Positions 60,191 to 64,000 of a stretch of DNA of 64,000 nt are shown piece after piece. Position 1 is the first letter of the stretch, and the number at the start of each line of letters is the position of its first letter. The DNA lies in NCBI GenBank assembly GCA_020723805.1, contig DYID01000001.1:204811-268810 (forward strand). The letters are read 5' to 3'. The notes below the pieces were generated by a model that did not search any database, had not been told where the DNA came from, and worked only from the letters and a program-made list of their open reading frames with translations. The DNA is from Anaerolinea sp. GTDB taxonomy: Bacteria > Chloroflexota > Anaerolineae > Anaerolineales > Villigracilaceae. A program made the position numbers and the translations under genes.

Positions 60191-60228
60191 CAATGCGTGA
60201 TGGGCGTTCTCTAACGCCGAAGGCATTG
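60191..60228. repeat. nested palindrome with GGCGTTCTCTAACGCC core
   Basis: The outer arms CAATGC (60191-60196) and GCATTG (60223-60228) enclose GGCGTTCTCTAACGCC (60203-60218). The core matches that at 1713-1728 on the opposite strand. It lies in the divergent region between the radical-SAM gene and a lipoprotein gene; the rest of 60053-60268 holds no gene. Confidence 0.7.
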
Positions 60229-60268
60229 CGCGAGGATCACACTCGTTATTTTCGTGATCTGCTGATTT

Positions 60269-60274
60269 TATAAC
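60269..60274 (+). promoter_or_regulatory. -10 box of lipoprotein gene
   Basis: TATAAC stands 21 bases before the ATG, and AAAAGGAGAAG provides the ribosome site between them. No convincing -35 box. Confidence 0.4.
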
Positions 60275-60294
60275 CCAAAAAAGGAGAAGTTCCC

Positions 60295-60963
60295 ATGAAG
60301 AGAGTTGTCTTTTTATTGCTTGTGGCGGTCCTGGCATTGACCGCCTGCGCCAGCCCGGTACCCACGGAACCGCCTGCCGCCGCGTCGCCTGAACCAAGCC
60401 CCACGCCGGTGGTGGTTATTCAAACCGTGCTGGTGGAGCCTACTCAGCCGCCGCCTACTGAAGTGCCACCGACGCCGGTACCTCCGACCCCGCAGCCGAT
60501 TGTGGTGACGGTGGTGGTCGAGCCCACTCAGGCGCCCGCCGCTCAACCTGCCGCGCCTACCGCCGCCGCCAATGCCCCCATCACGCTCGACCCTGCGCTG
60601 GGCAAGGGCGTGTTCACGAACATGACCATTTCCAGCGCCAACCTGACCCTGCGCTGTGCGCCGCGCGAAGTCGTGTTCAACATCACCACCTCCAACCCCG
60701 ACATCGTGGATGTGCTTTTCTTCTATCGCATTATGGACCTCAAGCGGTTGTATCAGAAGGACTATAAGAACTTCGGCAAGATGACCGCCAATGGCAACGG
60801 CAACTTTACCCTGGTCTTCAAGGGCGAAGACGTTCACCCCAACCTGCGCATTGACGGCTCGTGGCTGGACTTTCAGTTTGTGGGCTTGGCGAAATCGGGC
60901 AACGTGGTGGACCGCTCGCAGACCATCGAATCGCAAATCAAGTACACCTTCGACTGTCCGTAA
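60295..60963 (+). CDS. Pro/Thr-rich lipoprotein, function unknown
   Basis: The 222-residue protein has a lipoprotein signal with lipobox LTAC (C18), then about 75 residues rich in Pro, Thr, Ala and Glu with repeated VVVEPTQ / VLVEPTQ and PPTP units. A folded C-terminal domain (about 95-222) contains LTLRCAPREVVFNITTSNPD and ends in a second cysteine (YTFDCP), which could pair with C120. It is likely anchored to the membrane, with the Pro-rich spacer crossing the wall. No known family recognised. It ends with a good terminator. Confidence 0.8.
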   Translation: MKRVVFLLLVAVLALTACASPVPTEPPAAASPEPSPTPVVVIQTVLVEPTQPPPTEVPPTPVPPTPQPIVVTVVVEPTQAPAAQPAAPTAAANAPITLDPALGKGVFTNMTISSANLTLRCAPREVVFNITTSNPDIVDVLFFYRIMDLKRLYQKDYKNFGKMTANGNGNFTLVFKGEDVHPNLRIDGSWLDFQFVGLAKSGNVVDRSQTIESQIKYTFDCP

Positions 60964-60982
60964 CCGGACGGCAGCCCCACTG

Positions 60983-61013
60983 AGGACAGGCGCAAGCCTG
61001 TCCTTTTAGTTTT
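60983..61013 (+). terminator. rho-independent terminator after the lipoprotein gene
   Basis: AGGACAGGC (60983-60991) and GCCTGTCCT (60996-61004) form a nine-base stem closed by a GCAA tetraloop, followed by TTTAGTTTT. Confidence 0.85.
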
Positions 61014-61248
61014 CCTCTTCGTCCCAGCCTCCCCCATAGACCCTTTGCACCGCGCGCTCGATTTCTTCGTCGGTGTGCTTGTCGCACGCCACCAGCGGAC
61101 GGTTTGCCCCTTTCACTTCTTTGCCGCCGGCGCTCATCACCTTACTGCCGATATATTTCCCCTCTGCATCGTAGGCGACCAGCAGCTGGAACAGATTCCC
61201 GCACACGATACAGCCATGCACTTCGCTTTTGCCTTTGGTTTCCGACAT
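61006..61248 (-). CDS. small CxxC protein, function unknown
   Basis: The 80-residue protein has CIVCGN near the start and CDKH towards the end, a pattern suited to binding one zinc ion. The rest is polar, with an acidic C-terminus (DEEEN). The start is the ATG at 61248, preceded by GGAG. It is 14 bases downstream of the PfpI-type gene and probably shares its transcript. I do not recognise the family. Confidence 0.7.
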   Translation of the reverse strand: MSETKGKSEVHGCIVCGNLFQLLVAYDAEGKYIGSKVMSAGGKEVKGANRPLVACDKHTDEEIERAVQRVYGGGWDEEEN

Positions 61249-61262
61249 GACCTCTCCGTTCG

Positions 61263-61784
61263 TTATTCCGTCAACGCCCCGACCAGTTCGCGGCAAAAAT
61301 CGGGAATATCCGCCACGACCCGCCCCCAAACCTGATTCCGCTCCCGAAACGCCGCTTCATCCACCCAAACCGCGCCGGCGTTGACCAAGTCATCGCGGAT
61401 GCCGGTGGAGCCGGTGGCGCGCTGTCCCTTGCGGATGATGCCCGCTGAAATGGCAATCGAACCGCCGTGACAAATGATGCCGATCACCTTGCCTGCCTCA
61501 TCCATCGCCTTGACAAGCGTTTTGACGGCATCGTAGCGGCGCAGTTTATCGGGCGCCCAGCCGCCGGGCAGGATGAGCGCAAACAGGTTATTGGGGTCGA
61601 GCTCATCAATTCTGGCATCGGGGGTGATGATGAGTCCGTTCTTGCCGCGCACGGGCTTCAGGTCGAGCGCGGCGGTGAGTACCTTTGCGCCCTCCTCCTG
61701 CAGGCGCATGAGCGGGACGTAGTACTCCAGGTCCTCCACACCTTCGGCGACCAGCGTCGCAATGGTTTTGTTTTGTAATTGCAT
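61263..61784 (-). CDS. DJ-1/PfpI-family protein
   Basis: The 173-residue protein has the family's nucleophile elbow, VIGIICHGGSIAISAG, with the reactive cysteine, and an acid near the N-terminus (VAEGVEDLEYYVPLMRLQEEG). Members include proteases, glyoxalases and protein deglycases; the activity cannot be chosen from sequence. The ATG at 61784 follows GAGGAAG. It follows YjbQ by 23 bases on the same strand. Confidence 0.9.
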   Translation of the reverse strand: MQLQNKTIATLVAEGVEDLEYYVPLMRLQEEGAKVLTAALDLKPVRGKNGLIITPDARIDELDPNNLFALILPGGWAPDKLRRYDAVKTLVKAMDEAGKVIGIICHGGSIAISAGIIRKGQRATGSTGIRDDLVNAGAVWVDEAAFRERNQVWGRVVADIPDFCRELVGALTE

Positions 61785-61807
61785 TTTCTTCCTCTTTCTT
61801 CTTATCG

Positions 61808-62233
61808 CTACTCGCCAATGATTTTCACCAATACCCGCTTCCTTCGCCTGCCGTCGAATTCGCCGTAAAAAATCTGCTCCCACGGACCGAAATCCAACTG
61901 CCCGTTGGTCACCGCCACAACCACCTCGCGCCCCATGATTTGGCGTTTCATGTGAGCGTCGGCGTTGTCTTCACCGGTGTCGTTGTGGCGGTATTGGCTG
62001 ACCGGTTCGTGCGGGGCAAGTTTCTCCAGCCACCTCTCGTAATCCTGATGCAGACCACTTTCATCGTCGTTGATGAAGACGGAGGCGGTGATGTGCATGG
62101 CGTTCACCAGCACCAGCCCTTCTTTCACGCCGCTTTCCCGAACGGCTGCCTCGACTTCGCGCGTGATGTTGACAAATCCCCTGCGGGAGGGGATGTTGAA
62201 CCAGAGTTCTTTGCGGTAGGATTTCATAGACAT
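61808..62233 (-). CDS. YjbQ/UPF0047 family protein
   Basis: The 141-residue protein matches the whole UPF0047 family: [25 protein letters not shown], then [19 protein letters not shown] and [20 protein letters not shown] (each shown partly), with conserved histidines. Some members complement thiamine-phosphate synthase loss, but the true role is unclear. The start is taken at 62233; a second ATG lies two codons on. It is divergent from the cytochrome c gene. Confidence 0.93.
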   Translation of the reverse strand: MSMKSYRKELWFNIPSRRGFVNITREVEAAVRESGVKEGLVLVNAMHITASVFINDDESGLHQDYERWLEKLAPHEPVSQYRHNDTGEDNADAHMKRQIMGREVVVAVTNGQLDFGPWEQIFYGEFDGRRRKRVLVKIIGE

Positions 62234-62334
62234 GTCACATGACCTTTTTGTTATTTGAGATTGTACTAGACTCTTGTCCGTCATGGGAGCCATTCCTGCT
62301 GTCAGGTACGCTCAAATCGGCGCAAGATGAGGTA

Positions 62335-62340
62335 TATAAT
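62335..62340 (+). promoter_or_regulatory. -10 box of the cytochrome c lipoprotein gene
   Basis: TATAAT stands 37 bases before the ATG, and AGGAGA lies at the proper distance, a normal leader of about 30 bases. No clear -35 match. Confidence 0.5.
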
Positions 62341-62376
62341 CCATCGAGATATTGACTTCACACTCAGGAGATCGAA

Positions 62377-62784
62377 ATGAAAAAATATCTATTAATTGTC
62401 CTGCTTCTTGGCGCGCTCCTGCTTTCCGCTTGCGGAGGCGGCGCCGAGACTTCAACTCAAACTGCCGCGCTGGACCCCGTCCCTGCCGACTATGCCGGCA
62501 AAACCAATCCCCTTGGCGCCGACGCCGCGATCGAAGGCGCAAAAGTGTTCAAATCCAACTGCGAGGCGTGCCATGGACCGCAAGGTCACGGCGACGGTCC
62601 CGTTGGGCAGGCGCTCGACCCCAAGCCCAAGAACCTTTCCGAACTTGCGGCGCAGGTCGGCGATGACTATCTCTTCTGGCGCATCTCCGAAGGCAAGCCC
62701 GGCACATCCATGGTTGCCTGGAAGGGCATACTCACGGATGAACAAATCTGGCAGGCGGTGGCGTTCATCCGCACTTTGAAGTAA
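62377..62784 (+). CDS. lipoprotein cytochrome c (single haem)
   Basis: The 135-residue protein has a lipobox (LLSAC, C19), a Thr/Ala-rich spacer and one class I cytochrome c domain with C62EACH66 and the likely axial methionine M112 in TSMVAW. It would sit on the outer face of the membrane and could shuttle electrons from the bc complex at 11400-14633. The stop codon TAA overlaps the end of a repeat. AGGAG precedes the ATG. Confidence 0.92.
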   Translation: MKKYLLIVLLLGALLLSACGGGAETSTQTAALDPVPADYAGKTNPLGADAAIEGAKVFKSNCEACHGPQGHGDGPVGQALDPKPKNLSELAAQVGDDYLFWRISEGKPGTSMVAWKGILTDEQIWQAVAFIRTLK

Positions 62785-62869
62785 CTCACCTTACGCGAAA
62801 CGTCCCGAAGGTTCTCGCAAATTGTGCCTATTTTCCAGTCAAACCTTCGGGACGGTGCGTAACATCCGT
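62782..62869 (+). repeat. repeat family A variant with a different hairpin core, copy 5
   Basis: TAACTCACCTTACGC and GGTGCGTAACATCCGT match the ends of copies 1-4, but the core is a CGTCCCGAAGGTT / AACCTTCGGGACG hairpin rather than the GCGAGAT and GCGACAT modules. Confidence 0.7.
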
Positions 62870-62897
62870 GAAGTAAATAGCGAAGCAAACAAAAAAG

Positions 62898-62937
62898 CAA
62901 GGAGTCTCACCAATCAGGAGACTCCTTGTTTTCTTTT
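62898..62937 (+). terminator. rho-independent terminator after the cytochrome c gene
   Basis: CAAGGAGTCTC (62898-62908) pairs with GAGACTCCTTG (62918-62928), followed by TTTTCTTTT. Confidence 0.85.
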
Positions 62938-63286
62938 CCGGGCTTCTTTACCGTACAAATTTTGAGCAGCGTTCATTTTCAACGCATATGTCGCGGATTT
63001 AGCGGATTTCGCTGATGTTTTTTCAACAAAAATCCGCGCCATCCGCCTAATCAGTGCAATCCGCGTTGAGGCTTTCACCGCTGTATGGCAGCAAATTGCG
63101 GGCGGAAATCTGGCGCAGAGGAGTGTCCAATGTCGTGGGCTTAGCCACAGAGAGCGCAGAGATTTTGAGATTTTTCTCAGGGATCTCTGTGAGCTCTGTG
63201 GCAGAACAATCTTTAGCCCATTCTTTCAGACACTCTCTGGCGCAGAGTGTTCGTGAATTTGTTGGTATTCGGAGTAAAATCGCTTC
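62938..63286. repeat. gene-free region with two inverted-repeat elements
   Basis: No gene seen. AACGC...CGCGGATT and AATCCGCG...AATCCGCGTTG at about 62980-63070 form one element of repeated GCGGATT units. A second element has CCACAGAG (63145-63152) and CTCTGTGG (63194-63201) as ends, with GAGATTTTGAGATTTTTCTC inside. Both are small dispersed-repeat types, not coding. The regulator's promoter lies at the right end. Confidence 0.6.
63275..63280 (+). promoter_or_regulatory. -10 box (TAAAAT) of the Crp/FNR gene, leaderless arrangement
   Basis: TAAAAT is followed by six bases and the ATG at 63287, with no ribosome site, the same spacing as at the radical-SAM gene. Confidence 0.45.
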
Positions 63287-63988
63287 ATGCACCTGAACCC
63301 TGCCGACCTGCGCCGCGTCAGCGTTTTTCGGGAAGCCACCGACGAGGATTTGCAGTTGTTCCTCTCCCAAGCCATCCTGCGGACAGTGGAAGAGGGCGAG
63401 TTCTTCTTCCTGCAGGGTGACCCGGCAGTGTTTTTCTATATCCTGGTATCGGGCAGGGCAAAGTTACTGCAATCCAACGCGGCAGGGCATCAGGTCAATT
63501 TGCGGACCATCAACGAGTGGCAGATGTTTGGCGCGCTCGGCGCGGTGAAGCCGGGCGCGGTCTATCCCGCCACGGCGCAGGCTTTGGAACCCTCCACCGC
63601 GCTCGCCATCGAGAGCGCCTTTCTGCACGAAGCCTTGAAGACCCGTCCCTACCTGAATTTTGGATTGATGCAATTGATGACCGGTTACATTCAAGAGATG
63701 CAGGAACGCTACCGCGAACTGGCGACCGAACGCGTGGAACGCCGCATCGCCCTGACCGTTTTGCGGCTTGCCTCGCAAGTTGGCAAACGGCTCGCCGGCG
63801 ATGAAATGATGATCGAACTGCCCCTCTCCCGCCAGGATGTGGCGGAGGCTTCCGGCACGACCATGTTCACCGTCAGCCGGGTGCTGGCAGAGTGGGAAAG
63901 GCGCGGGTTGGTGGAAGCAGGCAGAGAGCGGGTCTTGATCCGCAATCCGCATGGGCTGGTGCAGATTGCCGAAGGGTTGAATCCGTAA
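63287..63988 (+). CDS. Crp/FNR-family transcriptional regulator
   Basis: The 233-residue protein has a cyclic-nucleotide-binding fold (VEEGEFFFLQGDPAVFFYILVSGRAKLLQ) and a C-terminal winged helix (LSRQDVAEASGTTMFTVSRVLAEWERRGLV). It lacks the N-terminal cysteines of oxygen-sensing FNR, and the phosphate-binding cassette reads WQMFGALGAVKPGAVYPATA, not a classical cAMP site (no RxSAA). It may sense another small molecule or cAMP in an altered way. It stands after the cytochrome c gene. Confidence 0.93.
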   Translation: MHLNPADLRRVSVFREATDEDLQLFLSQAILRTVEEGEFFFLQGDPAVFFYILVSGRAKLLQSNAAGHQVNLRTINEWQMFGALGAVKPGAVYPATAQALEPSTALAIESAFLHEALKTRPYLNFGLMQLMTGYIQEMQERYRELATERVERRIALTVLRLASQVGKRLAGDEMMIELPLSRQDVAEASGTTMFTVSRVLAEWERRGLVEAGRERVLIRNPHGLVQIAEGLNP

Positions 63989-64000
63989 TCGGCGTGGAAT

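Noticed and set aside
62938-63286. Small genes in the region before the Crp/FNR gene
   Set aside because: Short frames there coincide with inverted repeats and have no ribosome sites or motifs.

Overview
The window looks like a chromosomal segment of a member of the Chloroflexota, most likely class Anaerolineae. This is inferred from the mixture of genes: a Rieske/cytochrome b complex with a multihaem cytochrome c, Pro/Thr-rich lipoproteins, a ferredoxin-dependent 2-oxoacid oxidoreductase, amylosucrase plus trehalose synthase, the TIGR03960/TIGR03936 radical-SAM pair, and many small hairpin repeats between genes. No rRNA, CRISPR array, prophage or transposase gene is visible. Gene density is high, with two tRNAs (Leu-GAG and Arg-CCG).

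Layout. 1-4300 (minus): end of a methyltransferase, then a sulfur-relay operon tusA / DsrE2-type / STAS / DsrE-type / hdrC / hdrB with no HdrA. 4400-6820 (plus): a LuxR/NarL-type two-component pair, divergent from the sulfur operon. 6850-9870 (minus): a single-chain DarT-DarG ADP-ribosylation toxin-antitoxin and glmS. 10000-11160 (minus): a secreted DUF2202 ferritin-like protein. 11400-14630 (plus): fused cytochrome b, Rieske protein and a triple-haem cytochrome c. 14640-16780 (minus): a DUF1786 protein and a ferritin-VIT1 iron/manganese transporter. 16900-29200 (plus): a soluble-adenylyl-cyclase-like protein, an atypical P450, argF, rocD, ald, a CoA-transferase and pyruvate kinase. 29200-38200 (minus): LacI, a sugar ABC transporter lacking its ATPase, a small membrane protein, treS and amylosucrase. 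38260-49550 (minus): EamA exporter, YgjV-like protein, ArfB, korB, korA with a histone-like tail, GntR regulator, secF, secD, a small P-loop protein, a SpoIIE-type phosphatase, an aldo/keto reductase and a VapBC pair. 49600-60040 (minus): a DnaQ-DinG helicase carrying an intein, a NERD-like membrane protein, plsX, tRNA genes, PrsW, DUF2344, DinB and a radical-SAM protein. 60295-63988: a lipoprotein, small proteins, PfpI, YjbQ, a lipoprotein cytochrome c and a Crp/FNR regulator.

How the parts fit. The cell seems able to import a di- or oligosaccharide, interconvert maltose and trehalose, build alpha-glucan from sucrose and ferment or respire the products (pyruvate kinase, 2-oxoacid:ferredoxin oxidoreductase, CoA-transferase, alanine dehydrogenase, ornithine enzymes), with a quinol-oxidising cytochrome bc-like complex for electron transport. 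The TusA/DsrE/HdrBC operon suggests protein-bound persulfide chemistry coupled to redox.

Most interesting items: (1) the HdrA-less TusA-DsrE-STAS-HdrBC operon; (2) the DarT-DarG fusion whose antitoxin part appears to be only a macrodomain; (3) a 417-residue intein with LAGLIDADG endonuclease splitting the Walker A motif of the helicase; (4) a family of about five MITE-like repeats with shared ends and exchangeable hairpin cores; (5) two apparent in-frame insertions of intergenic repeats into protein-coding genes; (6) a P450 whose I-helix lacks the usual acid-alcohol pair; (7) a histone-H1-like tail on KorA; and (8) promoters placed so close to the ATG that transcripts should be leaderless.
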